This document shows, one piece after another, positions 17,081-26,621 of a stretch of DNA of 64,000 nucleotides. The stretch comes from JBBIRW01 sp037441565 (lineage in GTDB: Bacteria > Desulfobacterota > JBBIRW01). Within the stretch, counting starts at the first letter, position 1, and the number at the start of each line of letters is the position of its first letter. The notes beneath the pieces are model-generated. The model made no database searches. It was given only the letters and a program-made list of their open reading frames with translations, and was not told the DNA's origin. The DNA lies in the NCBI GenBank assembly GCA_037441565.1, contig JBBIRW010000002.1, forward strand, positions 274,273 through 338,272. The letters are read 5' to 3'. A program made the translations under genes and the position numbers.

Positions 17081-18724
17081 TTACGGAACCATTGAGTATT
17101 TCTGAACCCCCCTGGGAACAAACCACTTATGTATATTGTATGTAATACCGATTGGAGATGGCTCTATACCATAAAATCTTCTGTGAACAATTGGTGTTGC
17201 ATCAGGGACATAAAGGAACGTATATGGCTGCTCCTCCGCAAGTATTTCCTGTATCCTCCAGTAATACTGCTTTCTCTTCTCCTGATCAAAGGTTCTTCTT
17301 CCCTTTTCAAGAAGCTCATCCACCTCCTCATTCTTAAACCCTATGAAGTTAAGCTCCTTCTCCCCTGTTTTTGAGGAATGCCATATATCATACTGATCGG
17401 GATCGATTCCGATCTGCCATCCAAGGAGCACTGCCTCAAATCTCCTCTTGTTTATAAATTCGTTAATGAATGCAGCCCACTCGATCTTCCTGATCTTTGT
17501 CCTGATCCCGATCTTTGCAAGTCTCCACTGGATTATCTGTGCTGCCCTTTCCCTCATTGAATTCCCTGCGTTTGTCATTATAGTGAATTCAAAGGGTCTT
17601 CCATCCCTGTCTAAAACGCCATCCCCATCCCTGTCCTCCCACCCCGCCTCCTTGAGGAGTTCCAGTGCCTTTGATGGATTATAAGGGTAATCCCTCACAT
17701 TAGGATTATAAGGCCATGTATCAGGCACATAAGGACCCGTCGCTATCCTACCGAGTCCAAGGAGGACGCCATCTATAATCTCTTTTTTATCTATTGCATA
17801 GGATATGGCCTGCCTCACCCTCCTGTCAGAAAACCTCGGGTCTTTAAGATTATAGCCGAGATAGGTGTATGCGAAAACAGGATACCTAAATTTCTGAAAA
17901 TTGATTTTAAAGAAATTATCCTCTGTCTGTCTCCTGAACTGAAACGGGGTAAGACCCATCATATCAACAGTGCCTGCCTGCAATTCGAGAAACATCGTTG
18001 CCTGATCGGGGATTACCCTGTAGATATACATGTCAAGATATGGTCTGCCTTCGAAATAATCCTCATTTGCCTTAAGAACGATCCTGTCCGCCGTCCTCCA
18101 TTCTACAAACTTAAAAGGACCTGTTCCAACAGGATTTCTATTTAATTCACTCTTTGTTATATCCACTCCCTCAAGCAGGTGCTTTGGAAGAATGGGTAAC
18201 ATCCCCCATGTTGTCAGTGCAGGTGCAAAAGGTTTCTCATATGTTACCCTGAATGTGTACCTGTCGAGAACCTCGGCCCTTTTTACCTGAAGGTAGTCCT
18301 CCTTATATGCAGTCGGTGTTTTTGGATCTATGATGGTTCTGTATCCGAAAAGGACATCTTCAGCAGTAAATTCATGCCCATCATGCCACCTCACACCCCT
18401 TCTCAGTTTAAATGTGATTGTAAGCCCATCAGGGGAAATCTGCCAGGATTCAGCGAGATCACCAACGATCTTTAGATCCTTGTCATATTTTACAAGTCCA
18501 TTGTATATAAGGGACGCAACACCAAAGGATGCAGAATCGCTTGCAAGCATCGGTATAAGTGTGCTCGCATCACCTATTGACCCCTCAACAATAGCATCGC
18601 CGTATGAAGGGGAAATATCCTTAACACTTGCACTATAAACCGGTGTGCCTTTCTCGCCTCCTGCACACGAAGAGAAAATAAGGACTAATTGAAACAATAT
18701 TAAAAAAAAATTATATCTTTTCAT
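17081..18724 (-). CDS. oppA: Peptide ABC transporter substrate-binding lipoprotein (OppA/DppA)
   Basis: Periplasmic solute-binding protein family 5, 547 aa. The signal MKRYNFFLILFQLVLIFSSC ends in a lipobox Cys20, so it is membrane-anchored. Seen: the SBP5 signature region (LAESWQISPDGLTITFKLRR, GVRWHDGHEFTAEDVLFGY), NPVGTGPFKF, and the C-terminal LYVPDATPIVHRRFYG. It is the first permease-operon gene and overlaps the DUF4292-like gene by 14 bp. Peptide is the default ligand; nickel or sugars are possible in this family. Confidence 0.92.
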   Translation of the reverse strand: MKRYNFFLILFQLVLIFSSCAGGEKGTPVYSASVKDISPSYGDAIVEGSIGDASTLIPMLASDSASFGVASLIYNGLVKYDKDLKIVGDLAESWQISPDGLTITFKLRRGVRWHDGHEFTAEDVLFGYRTIIDPKTPTAYKEDYLQVKRAEVLDRYTFRVTYEKPFAPALTTWGMLPILPKHLLEGVDITKSELNRNPVGTGPFKFVEWRTADRIVLKANEDYFEGRPYLDMYIYRVIPDQATMFLELQAGTVDMMGLTPFQFRRQTEDNFFKINFQKFRYPVFAYTYLGYNLKDPRFSDRRVRQAISYAIDKKEIIDGVLLGLGRIATGPYVPDTWPYNPNVRDYPYNPSKALELLKEAGWEDRDGDGVLDRDGRPFEFTIMTNAGNSMRERAAQIIQWRLAKIGIRTKIRKIEWAAFINEFINKRRFEAVLLGWQIGIDPDQYDIWHSSKTGEKELNFIGFKNEEVDELLEKGRRTFDQEKRKQYYWRIQEILAEEQPYTFLYVPDATPIVHRRFYGIEPSPIGITYNIHKWFVPRGVQKYSMVP

Positions 18725-19496
18725 CCAGGTTGATAATCTTCATTCCGGCTGGAATCTTAAGATAAAAAGTATCATCTGAGATTTCAACATCCATCTCTAT
18801 ATCCTCAACCCTCAATTCCATCCAGGCACTGTACGAGGGGATCTTTATATTAATCCTCTTTGGAAAGTTTATGTTATTCTCTCTCATAAAATCCGAATAT
18901 TGCATCTGAAGGACAACACTGTTATTCTCATCCTGGATACGTAATTCATCGATATCATATCCCTCTGAAACTGTATAAACAAAATGTGTGGATTGATTTT
19001 CATTCCTCATGGTAATCATATATCCGTTCTTTTCATTTCTTCTTAATGATTCAAATATCTTCCCCTTAATTGATGCCTCATTCATAAAAAGTGAAACAAA
19101 ATCATAAACAGTGATTGAAATGCCAGTAAAATGTCTGATTAGCCTTTCTGTATCCTCTGCTCTATAGGTGGTATTCTTCAGGGGAATACAAACAATACCT
19201 TCATTTCTGCTTAAAACTGCTGATATGATCGTATTCCCGAATGGATCAAGTCCATCGAATCGTAACCTCTCAGGCTTCTCAATGACCATAAAGAATCTCG
19301 TGGATATGGATCTTCCAGGAATCTTGCTCCTTGCTGTCCCATACAGAAGAACCCTACTGTGTTGTTCTTCCTTTTCGGCAAGGATGGACAACACTCTCCG
19401 CGCATCCTCATCCGGAAGAAAACCACCCCCTATCCTTGCACATGCCGCAATTATCCCTGAAATTAAAAGGACAAGAAAAAGTGAAAAGCTTCTCAT
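18711..19496 (-). CDS. LolB/DUF4292-like outer-membrane lipoprotein
   Basis: 261-aa lipoprotein (LISGIIAACARIGGG, Cys19). The body is predominantly beta (ARSKIPGRSISTRFFMVIEK, PERLRFDGLDPFGNTIISAV, INFPKRINIKIPSYSAWMEL), the pattern of the LolA/LolB half-barrel and of DUF4292, which bind lipid or lipoprotein acyl chains. It overlaps the TPR lipoprotein by 4 bp; such TPR plus LolB-like pairs suggest work at the outer membrane. The assignment rests on fold pattern only. Confidence 0.65.
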   Translation of the reverse strand: MRSFSLFLVLLISGIIAACARIGGGFLPDEDARRVLSILAEKEEQHSRVLLYGTARSKIPGRSISTRFFMVIEKPERLRFDGLDPFGNTIISAVLSRNEGIVCIPLKNTTYRAEDTERLIRHFTGISITVYDFVSLFMNEASIKGKIFESLRRNEKNGYMITMRNENQSTHFVYTVSEGYDIDELRIQDENNSVVLQMQYSDFMRENNINFPKRINIKIPSYSAWMELRVEDIEMDVEISDDTFYLKIPAGMKIINLDEKI

Positions 19497-21229
19497 CTTA
19501 TTTCTTTTTTAAGCCCGGAGAGTTTTTTAAGGACAGTTTCCCTACCTGGATCTATTTTCAACGCCCTTTCGTAGGCATTTATTGCATCATCCATTTTTCC
19601 CGCTGCCATATATGCATCACCAAGATGTTCGAGTATTACGGGATCATCAGGAACAAGCTTCACAGCCCTCTCGAGCTCATATATAGCCTTATTATAATCA
19701 CCTTTTTTGTAATACACCCAGCCGAGGGAATCGATAAAATATCCATCATCAGGTTTCAGCTCAAGAGCCCTTTTTATGAGTGCCTCCGCCTCATCAAGCT
19801 TTATGCCCTTCTCCGCATATGTATATCCTATGAAATTCAGTGCATTTGCATGGGAGGGATTGATCTCAAGAACCTTCTCCATCTGTTTCAGTCCTTCCTC
19901 TGAATTTCCAGCCTTTTCATAATAAACACCGAGATTATAGTAGAGCTTTTCATTCCCTGGCTCAATCTGAACGGCCTTCTTCATAACTTCTATGGCATCA
20001 CTGTACCTCTTTGCTTCATCATAAAGTGATGCAAGAAGTAAATGGGCATCAATGTTCCTGTTTTTTAATTTAATGGTTTCCTCTGCAACCTTTATTGCTT
20101 CATTGAGATTTCCCATCTTTTCGTAGCAAAACGAAACATGAATTCTTGAATCAACAAAAAATTCAGACTCAGGTATTACCCTCATAAACTGCTCTATTGC
20201 CTTTAAGTAATCCCCTTTTTGTTCATAGGAATACCCAAGAAAATATCTCAGTCTGTAGTCATTTTTTCTCTTTTCAACAAGGCTTTCAAACTGTGCCACT
20301 GCTGCATCAAACTGCTTCTGTTCGAGGAGAACAATCCCTATCCTCACCTTTATCTCATCATTATCCGGACTCATCTTTTCGAGATCCCTTAATGCCTGCA
20401 GTGCAAGATCGAGTTTTTTGATCCTGAAATAGAGGGAACCAAGTCTTTCAATGGCCACAGTATTGTCAGGGTCGATCTCCAGTGCTTTTTTGTAATATTT
20501 TTCCGCCTTTTCCCACTCTTCTCTCAATTCGGAAAGTTGACCGAGATCCAGATATGCTTCATCGAATTCAGGATCAAGCTCTACTACCTTCAGAAAGTAC
20601 CCCTCGGCTTCATCAAATCTTTTCGCACCTGCATAAAGGCGTGCAAGCAGGTAATAGGCCTTTGCTGAAGAGGGATTTATTTTTATTAATCTCTTTAATG
20701 TTTGCCCTGCAGCATCAAAATCCCCTTTTTCTGCATAAATAGAACTAAGGGTAAGGTATGCACGCTGATTGGAAGGATCAAGCTCTATTGTCTTCTCAAA
20801 CTCCTTTATTGCCTTGTCCCAGTTGCCTACTGATGAATAGATTTCACCGAGAAGAAATCTGACCCGGGGATTGTTAGGATCCAGTGAGGCTCCTTTCTCT
20901 CCTTCCTCTATAGCCAGATCAAGGAACATCCTTCTTTTCTCAAGGCTCTCCTCACTTAATGCCTTTCTCATATATATGAGGGCAATCTGAATTTTTAGAT
21001 AGGATGATGATGGATCAAAGGAAGATGCCTTCTTCATCTCCTCTAAAGCCTCATCAACTTTTCCTTCGTTAAGGAAACTTTGCGATAGAAGAAAATGGTA
21101 ATATGCCTGGGAAAATTTATCCCCTCTAAAGTGGTGTTCTGAAGCAGGGATTATCATCAGATCCCCAGCAAATAAACTGCAAGAGGAGATCAACAGGATA
21201 AAGGGAAGTAATGTTATAATCTTTTTCAT
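19493..21229 (-). CDS. TPR-repeat lipoprotein
   Basis: 578-aa periplasmic scaffold. Signal MKKIITLLPFILLISSCSLF (Cys17), then about fifteen tetratricopeptide repeats from ~residue 40 to the end, each with the A-Y-G-Y-A-P pattern (for example AIKEFEKTIELDPSNQRAYL and AINAYERALKIDPGRETVL). No enzymatic domain is seen. First gene of the minus-strand unit that includes the DUF4292-like lipoprotein and oppABC. It has a ribosome site AAGAAGGAG and an upstream promoter. Probably organises envelope partners, possibly the LolB-like neighbour. Confidence 0.9.
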   Translation of the reverse strand: MKKIITLLPFILLISSCSLFAGDLMIIPASEHHFRGDKFSQAYYHFLLSQSFLNEGKVDEALEEMKKASSFDPSSSYLKIQIALIYMRKALSEESLEKRRMFLDLAIEEGEKGASLDPNNPRVRFLLGEIYSSVGNWDKAIKEFEKTIELDPSNQRAYLTLSSIYAEKGDFDAAGQTLKRLIKINPSSAKAYYLLARLYAGAKRFDEAEGYFLKVVELDPEFDEAYLDLGQLSELREEWEKAEKYYKKALEIDPDNTVAIERLGSLYFRIKKLDLALQALRDLEKMSPDNDEIKVRIGIVLLEQKQFDAAVAQFESLVEKRKNDYRLRYFLGYSYEQKGDYLKAIEQFMRVIPESEFFVDSRIHVSFCYEKMGNLNEAIKVAEETIKLKNRNIDAHLLLASLYDEAKRYSDAIEVMKKAVQIEPGNEKLYYNLGVYYEKAGNSEEGLKQMEKVLEINPSHANALNFIGYTYAEKGIKLDEAEALIKRALELKPDDGYFIDSLGWVYYKKGDYNKAIYELERAVKLVPDDPVILEHLGDAYMAAGKMDDAINAYERALKIDPGRETVLKKLSGLKKEIR

Positions 21230-21255
21230 GGTGTGGTCTCCTTCTTATTTTTCCA

Positions 21256-21284
21256 AAATTAACATAATTATCATGGGGCGTCAA
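21256..21284 (-). promoter_or_regulatory. Promoter of the TPR-lipoprotein/opp unit
   Basis: On the minus strand: TTGACG (21284-21279), a 17-base spacer, TAATTT (21261-21256), about 27 bases before the ATG of the TPR gene. Consensus match only. Confidence 0.5.
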
Positions 21285-21352
21285 TTACACCATCTCCATC
21301 AATTATTGAAAATCTGGTGTATTCTATTTTATCATCTATTCGGGAGGAAAAG

Positions 21353-22750
21353 ATGTTATCGGATATTTCATTAGAAAAAGCATTGAAGAGGATTTCAAAG
21401 AGGGGCTCTGAATTCTCTGATATATTTATTGAGAAAACGGTCACAAACTCTCTGGTATGGGAGGATGAAAAATTAGAAAAGATCATCTCTGGAAGGGATA
21501 TGGGGATGGGGTTGAGGGCAATTTTTAATAAAAAAACAGCATACGCATACACAAATGAAATAAATGATAGGGCCCTTGGAGAACTGCTGGATTTCGTTAC
21601 AAGCAGTGTTACATTCACAGATGGTGAAGCAAATATATCCCTTATAAAAATACCCTCTTCAATTAATCATAAATTCTTCCAGATCCCTGAGGAAATTCCT
21701 ATCGAGAGGAAGATATCGCTGATAATGAATGCTGATAGAGTGGCAAGAAAGAAGGACAGAAGGATAAAACAGGTAAGGATCATTTACAGGGATGTAACAC
21801 AGAAGCTATCTATAGCAAACACTGAAGGAAAAATTACGGAAGAGCTCAGGATATACACATCCTTTGTTATTCAGGTTGTAGCTTCTTCAGATGGTATCCT
21901 GCAGACAGGTTATGAGAGGGTTGGTGCACTCTCAGGTTTTGAAATCTTTGAAGAGTATCCTGCAGAGATCATTGCAGAGGCCGCTGCAAATCGTGCGATC
22001 CTTATGCTTACTGCAAGAAAGGCACCCGCGGGAGCAATGCCTGTTGTGATCTCCAGTGAAGCTGGAGGAACACTCATACATGAAGCAATAGGGCATGGAC
22101 TTGAGGCAGACCATGTGCAGGAGGGGCACTCTATATTTGCAGGAAAGGTTGGAGAGAAGGTTGCTTCACCGCTTGTTACAGTAATTGATGATGGAACAAT
22201 ACCCAATAGATGGGGCTCTTTCAGCTTTGACGATGAAGGAATACCTTCACAAAAAACTATCCTTGTTGAAAACGGCATTCTTAAGGGTTTCATGTATGAT
22301 ATTCTCACTGCAATGAAGGATGGTGTAAGCTCAACAGGAAATGGAAGGAGGGAATCCTACCACCATAAACCAATCCCGCGCATGACGAATACATATATTG
22401 CCCCTGGAGAAAGCTCGCCCGATGAGATTATAAAATCCCTGGAAAAAGGGATTCTCGTAAAAAAGATGGGTGGAGGACAGGTAAACACGATAACAGGTGA
22501 TTTTGTGTTTGAAGTTGACGAGGCATATCTTATAGAGAAGGGGAATATCTCAGAACCGGTAAGGGGTGCAGTGCTTACAGGAAATGGTCCTGAGATATTG
22601 AAGGCCATAGACATGGTAGGGAACGATCCTGGATTTTCCATAGGGATGTGCGGAAAGGATGGACAGGGAGTTCCTGTATCTGATGGTATGCCAACAATAA
22701 GAATCCCGGAGAAGATTATTATCGGTGGAGAAGAACTGATTAGAAAATAG
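21353..22750 (+). CDS. tldD: Metalloprotease TldD
   Basis: TldD subunit of the TldD/TldE (PmbA) zinc protease, which matures peptides and degrades unfolded polypeptides. Seen: HEAIGHGLEADH with the HExxxH zinc site, the TldD block VIDDGTIPNRWGSFSFDDEG, and GNGRRESYHHKPIPRMTNTY. The open frame begins at a GTG 12 codons upstream, but the ATG at 21353 has GGGAGG five bases before it and starts a normal family N-terminus. Length 465 aa. The partner TldE is not adjacent, although the two are usually needed together. Confidence 0.93.
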   Translation: MLSDISLEKALKRISKRGSEFSDIFIEKTVTNSLVWEDEKLEKIISGRDMGMGLRAIFNKKTAYAYTNEINDRALGELLDFVTSSVTFTDGEANISLIKIPSSINHKFFQIPEEIPIERKISLIMNADRVARKKDRRIKQVRIIYRDVTQKLSIANTEGKITEELRIYTSFVIQVVASSDGILQTGYERVGALSGFEIFEEYPAEIIAEAAANRAILMLTARKAPAGAMPVVISSEAGGTLIHEAIGHGLEADHVQEGHSIFAGKVGEKVASPLVTVIDDGTIPNRWGSFSFDDEGIPSQKTILVENGILKGFMYDILTAMKDGVSSTGNGRRESYHHKPIPRMTNTYIAPGESSPDEIIKSLEKGILVKKMGGGQVNTITGDFVFEVDEAYLIEKGNISEPVRGAVLTGNGPEILKAIDMVGNDPGFSIGMCGKDGQGVPVSDGMPTIRIPEKIIIGGEELIRK

Positions 22751-22758
22751 TCTGGAGA

Positions 22759-23541
22759 CTACCTCCTCTTATCGATCCATAAAATAAGCTCTTCTGCACT
22801 CCTTACACCCCGGAGGAAGGTCCCATCATCAAGGATTATTGTAGGTGTAGATGAAATATTAAGGCGTTCCGCTGCCTTTATATTTGCCTTCACAATACCA
22901 TCAGCATCACACCTTGCAGCAGGGATAGATTTTCCCTTGAAGGAATCCTCAAGAAGCCGGGCTGCTCTGTCCATCCCTTCATTCTTAATGGCGCAGATGA
23001 TGGATTTTGCCTTCTCAAAGGCGTTCTTGTGGATGGGGAGCGGATAAAGGATAATATGCACCGAGATATCCTTTCTCATTTCAAGGAGCCTTTTTATTTC
23101 CTGATGAAACCTTCCGCACGCAGGACATTCAGGATCATCAAAAACATATATCCGTCTCTTTGCATTTGGATTTCCCATTACAATGGACCCATCAGCCGGA
23201 ATTTCGCTTGTATTTACCTTTCTCGGAATAAGAGAGGGGATTTCAGCTATTGATCCGCTTATGAGATGTTTTTTTGAGAAATCTATATAAATAACACCTG
23301 TCTTATCAGAGCTCCTTATCTGAAGTTCCCAGAGGCCGTTTATCTTTGAGGGTCTTATAGATTCAACCTTCACTGAGGGATTGATCTTATCTATGATCTG
23401 CTGGGCCTCACTGAGGGTTATTGTATGACATGAGGAACAGCTTTTCTCACCACAACCATTCTTTTCAAAGGCATATCCATAGGTAGGAATGATAAATATC
23501 AAGATTATGATAATTGCACATATATATGAACTACGAGACAT
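22759..23541 (-). CDS. DsbC/DsbG-like thiol:disulfide interchange protein with a CxxCH motif
   Basis: Periplasmic thioredoxin-fold disulfide isomerase, about 260 aa from the chosen ATG at 23541, which starts a good signal peptide (MSRSSYICAIIIILIF...). The frame extends to 23601, but that would run through the cspA terminator. Seen: a DsbC-type N-terminal dimerisation domain and the C-terminal thioredoxin domain with FDDPECPACGRFH (C139-x2-C142) and cis-Pro in SSTPTIILDDG. Unusual: just after the signal peptide there is CGEKSCSSCH (C30, C35, C38, H39), which contains CxxCH, the motif for covalent haem c. It may bind haem or serve as an extra redox pair. Confidence 0.85.
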   Translation of the reverse strand: MSRSSYICAIIIILIFIIPTYGYAFEKNGCGEKSCSSCHTITLSEAQQIIDKINPSVKVESIRPSKINGLWELQIRSSDKTGVIYIDFSKKHLISGSIAEIPSLIPRKVNTSEIPADGSIVMGNPNAKRRIYVFDDPECPACGRFHQEIKRLLEMRKDISVHIILYPLPIHKNAFEKAKSIICAIKNEGMDRAARLLEDSFKGKSIPAARCDADGIVKANIKAAERLNISSTPTIILDDGTFLRGVRSAEELILWIDKRR

Positions 23542-23560
23542 GAATAAAGATGATAAATAA

Positions 23561-23584
23561 GGGCCCTTCCTTTCGAAAGGGCCC
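23561..23584 (-). terminator. Rho-independent terminator of cspA
   Basis: Arms GGGCCCTT and AAGGGCCC enclose a short loop, with a smaller palindrome CCTTTCGAAAGG nested inside. Read on the minus strand the hairpin is followed by TTATTTAT. It lies 18 bases past the cspA stop. The plus-strand flank is also T-rich, so it may work both ways. Confidence 0.7.
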
Positions 23585-23602
23585 TTTTCAACAGGTAGCA
23601 TT

Positions 23603-23803
23603 TTATAATTTTACTACCTTAGAGGCCTGGGGGCCTTTGGGTCCTTCGGATATTTCCAGCTTCACTATCTCGCCCTCTCTAAGGGTTTTGAAACCCCTGT
23701 CCTGAATAGCTGAGTAGTGAACAAAAACATCCTTTCCATCTTCCAGCTCAATGAAACCGTAACCCTTCTTTTCATTGAACCATTTGACCTTACCCTGAAC
23801 CAT
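23603..23803 (-). CDS. cspA: Cold-shock protein CspA family
   Basis: 66-aa single cold-shock domain that binds single-stranded RNA and DNA and melts mRNA structure. Seen: RNP1 as KGYGFI and RNP2 as VFVHYSAI, and the start MVQGKVKWFNEKKGYGF. AAAGGAGG stands ten bases before the ATG. It is monocistronic, with its own promoter and terminator, and a leader of roughly 55-60 bases that could respond to temperature as in other cspA genes (inference). Confidence 0.95.
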   Translation of the reverse strand: MVQGKVKWFNEKKGYGFIELEDGKDVFVHYSAIQDRGFKTLREGEIVKLEISEGPKGPQASKVVKL

Positions 23804-23867
23804 CTAACACTGTCCTCCTTTCATGAAATTCCAAAAAACCCGCCCTGAAACGAATTTTTCAGATAAT

Positions 23868-23873
23868 ATTATA
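23868..23873 (-). promoter_or_regulatory. -10 element of the cspA promoter
   Basis: A perfect TATAAT on the minus strand, about 65 bases before the cspA ATG. No good -35 box lies at 16-18 bases; the nearest TTGACT is 26 bases away. The run of seven A before it may act as an UP-like element. Confidence 0.4.
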
Positions 23874-23924
23874 TCAAACCTACACCTTTTTTTATACCGA
23901 GTCAATAGATAGTTGAAAATGACC

Positions 23925-24479
23925 TTAAAGCCTTGGCAGTGTAATGCTCATCTGCTTCTGATATTTTCCCTTTTTGTCAGCATATGAAAATGTGCATTCC
24001 TCATCTGCTTCAAAGAATATAACCTGCGCAATTCCCTCATTTGCGTATATCTTTGCTGGAAGGGGCGTTGTATTTGATATCTCAAGGGTTGCATACCCTT
24101 CCCATTCAGGCTCAAATGGTGTCACATTGACTATTATTCCGCACCTTGCATATGTGGATTTCCCCACACAGATGGTCAACACATTTCTTGGGATCTTAAA
24201 ATACTCAACAGTTCTTGCAAGGGCAAAGGAATTGGGCGGAATAATACAAAAATCCCCCTTTATCTCAACAAGCTGGATAGGATCAAAATTCTTGGGGTCC
24301 ACAATAGTGGTGTAAATATTTGTGAATACCTTAAATTCATCGGCAACCCTTATATCGTACCCATAGGAGGAAAGACCGTAAGAGATAACACCATCCCTTA
24401 TCTGCGTTTCTACAAATGGTCTTATCATCTCCTTTTCTATTGCCATCTTCCTGATCCATTTGTCAGATTTGATCCCCAT
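23925..24479 (-). CDS. dcd: dCTP deaminase
   Basis: Trimeric enzyme that converts dCTP to dUTP (or dUMP in bifunctional members) for thymidylate synthesis, 184 aa from the chosen start. Seen: SSYGYDIRVADEFKVF, the catalytic region GKSTYARCGIIVNVTPFEPE with Glu, WEGYATLEISNTTPLPAKIY, and the C-terminal nucleotide lid KKGKYQKQ. The frame opens at 24518, but the ATG at 24479 has a near-perfect AAGGAGGT five bases before it and avoids overlap with rmuC. Confidence 0.93.
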   Translation of the reverse strand: MGIKSDKWIRKMAIEKEMIRPFVETQIRDGVISYGLSSYGYDIRVADEFKVFTNIYTTIVDPKNFDPIQLVEIKGDFCIIPPNSFALARTVEYFKIPRNVLTICVGKSTYARCGIIVNVTPFEPEWEGYATLEISNTTPLPAKIYANEGIAQVIFFEADEECTFSYADKKGKYQKQMSITLPRL

Positions 24480-24504
24480 GCCTGACCTCCTTAAATATGT
24501 ATCA

Positions 24505-25557
24505 TCAGCTTTTATCATCCTTTTTCAATGAAACTATAAGCTCAAGATCGTTCCTTACCCGATCAACCCTTTTTTCCACCTTTTCATAGGAGGATCTCAA
24601 ATCGTTCAGATGCCTTTCCATTTTTGATAGTTCTTCAATAAAGGCCTCGAAATCATTCTTCAGCCTGCTCATCTGATCGTGGATAATCCTTGCGTTCTCC
24701 TCTATCTCCATCCCTTTTAATCCAAGCAGGATTACCTGAAGATATGCATAGAAGGTATTTGGAGAAACAGGGATAACCCTCTTCATCATAGCATAGTCAA
24801 GGATACCTCTTTCATCCCCTTCCTCCTCCCTTATTACCTCATAGTAAACGTTCTCAGCCGGGATATACATGAATGCAAAATTGTATGTTCCCTCATCAGG
24901 CAGTATATACTTTTTTGAAATTTCATCTATATGCTTCTTAACATCCATAAAAAACATCTTCCTGTATTTCCTTCCGTCATCATCCCCTTTTGACTCAAGA
25001 TATTTTCTAAAATTCTCAAGCGGAAATTTTGCATCAATGGGAAGAAGCCTTTCGCCAACCCTTATTACTGCGTCAACCCTCACATTATTTTTAAATGCAT
25101 ACTGTGTCTCAAAAAATTTCTTCGGAAGGATCTGCGATATGAGATCACCAAGCATGAATTCTCCAAGTCCTCCGCGGAATTTTGGTGCCTTTAAAAGTTG
25201 CTGCAGACTTGAAATCTCCTTTCCTATCTCGAAGATCCTTTTGCTTCCCTCCTCCACAAGTCCAAGTTTATGTTGCATCTCTCCAAATATATGGGATGTG
25301 CGATCAAGTCTTTCTGAAAAATTCTGATTGAAACCCTGGAGCGTCTGAATATTCTCCCTTAGCCTCTCATTGATGTAGTTCATCATCTGCCCCATCTGTT
25401 CAGCAAGCAATCGGGAAAGACTGTCGATCTGTTGCTGAAGGAAAATTATCCCCTGGCTCTCCATCTCCTTCTGTTTTCTCACTGTAAATAAAATGAAGGC
25501 TATCCCTGAAAGGACAATAAGAAAGATCAATGCTAATAAAAGCTCATGCATCACCAA
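24505..25557 (-). CDS. rmuC: DNA recombination protein RmuC family
   Basis: 350-aa inner-membrane protein: one N-terminal membrane helix (LLLALIFLIVLSGIAFILF), a long coiled coil (~35-120), then the PD-(D/E)XK-like RmuC domain with GGLGEFMLGDLISQILPK and VDAVIRVGERLLPIDAKFP (the DxK nuclease-like motif). RmuC limits inversions at short repeats in E. coli. The first codons read TTG-GTG-ATG with GGAG five bases before the TTG; any of the three may start. It lies 25 bp upstream of dcd and is likely co-transcribed. Confidence 0.92.
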   Translation of the reverse strand: MVMHELLLALIFLIVLSGIAFILFTVRKQKEMESQGIIFLQQQIDSLSRLLAEQMGQMMNYINERLRENIQTLQGFNQNFSERLDRTSHIFGEMQHKLGLVEEGSKRIFEIGKEISSLQQLLKAPKFRGGLGEFMLGDLISQILPKKFFETQYAFKNNVRVDAVIRVGERLLPIDAKFPLENFRKYLESKGDDDGRKYRKMFFMDVKKHIDEISKKYILPDEGTYNFAFMYIPAENVYYEVIREEEGDERGILDYAMMKRVIPVSPNTFYAYLQVILLGLKGMEIEENARIIHDQMSRLKNDFEAFIEELSKMERHLNDLRSSYEKVEKRVDRVRNDLELIVSLKKDDKS

Positions 25558-25678
25558 CTTTACTCCGTAAGGATCATATTAGATCTAAGATTATTTACAT
25601 TTTGCGCCATAGTCAACGTTTATTAGATGATGCTTGAAAAGTATGTTATACTGAATTTCCGTAAAAAGCGAAGACCAG

Positions 25679-26617
25679 ATGAGGATCGCAATTACAGGCA
25701 TTTCAGGTTATCTTGGAACCCAGATATTCTCATACCTTCACAATGATACTGAAACAGAAATGATAATTGGTATTGATCTGAAAACCCCCCGTCTCCTCCT
25801 TCCCAAACTCATATTTCATAGGATGGACGTCAGGGATCCCCGGCTTTCAGAGACACTTATAACCTACAGACCGGATATCATGATCCATCTTGCCTTCATA
25901 GTGGATTTCATAAGGGATTTTTCAAAAATGCACGATATAAACATAAATGGAACAAAAAATGTCCTTAACGCCTGTAAAAAGGCTGATATAAAGCGGATAA
26001 TAGTAACAAGTAGTACAACTGCCTATGGTGCCCATCCCGACAATCCACCCCTTCTTACTGAGGAATCCCCCCTGAGAGGTAATGTAAACTATCTATATGC
26101 TCGCGATAAAGTGGAGATGGATCTATTATGTCAGAAGTTTCAGATGGAAAATCCTGATACGGATGTGGTGATACTGAGACCATGTATAGTGATGGGACCA
26201 AATGTAAACAATTATATATCACGATTTGTTAAGTTACCCATCTGTATCACAGTAAAGGGTGCGGATCCCCCCATGCAATTCATACATGAGGAGGATCTTG
26301 TAAGAGGGGTTGTGCTGGTTATAAAAAAGAGATGCTCGGGGATCTTCAACCTTGTTGGAAAAGGAACAGAACTGCTGAGCGAACTGCTGAGAATAGCTGG
26401 CTCAAGGGTGATCTCATTGAAACCATCAACTGCTTACAGGATTGTTGACTTTTTATGGAAAGTAAGGGCCCCCTTTGTGGAAGCACCATCGGGTATGCTT
26501 GATTTTATCAGATATCCATGGGTTGCAAGCGGAGAAAAGATGCGTGAACGGCTGGGCTTTCTTCCCTTTTATTCAACAAGGGAGGCTTTTGTCTCTTTTC
26601 TGAAAAAAGGTCAGTGA
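25679..26617 (+). CDS. NAD-dependent epimerase/dehydratase (extended SDR)
   Basis: 312-aa extended SDR. Seen: TGISGYLGTQIFSYL, IHLAFIVDF, NINGTKNVLNAC, TSSTTAYGAHP, catalytic YARDK, and RPCIVMGPNVNNYIS. Relatives are annotated as UDP-glucose 4-epimerase-like or 3-beta-hydroxysteroid dehydrogenase-like; the substrate cannot be read. Single plus-strand gene, convergent with the sulfite reductase gene, 4 bp apart. Confidence 0.85.
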   Translation: MRIAITGISGYLGTQIFSYLHNDTETEMIIGIDLKTPRLLLPKLIFHRMDVRDPRLSETLITYRPDIMIHLAFIVDFIRDFSKMHDININGTKNVLNACKKADIKRIIVTSSTTAYGAHPDNPPLLTEESPLRGNVNYLYARDKVEMDLLCQKFQMENPDTDVVILRPCIVMGPNVNNYISRFVKLPICITVKGADPPMQFIHEEDLVRGVVLVIKKRCSGIFNLVGKGTELLSELLRIAGSRVISLKPSTAYRIVDFLWKVRAPFVEAPSGMLDFIRYPWVASGEKMRERLGFLPFYSTREAFVSFLKKGQ

Positions 26618-26621
26618 ATCC

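Noticed and set aside
19331..19903. 190-aa plus-strand frame over the DUF4292-like and TPR genes
   Set aside because: Antisense of two well-supported genes, no start signal, unlikely composition.
21910..22308. 132-aa minus-strand frame inside tldD
   Set aside because: Antisense shadow of the zinc-site region of TldD.
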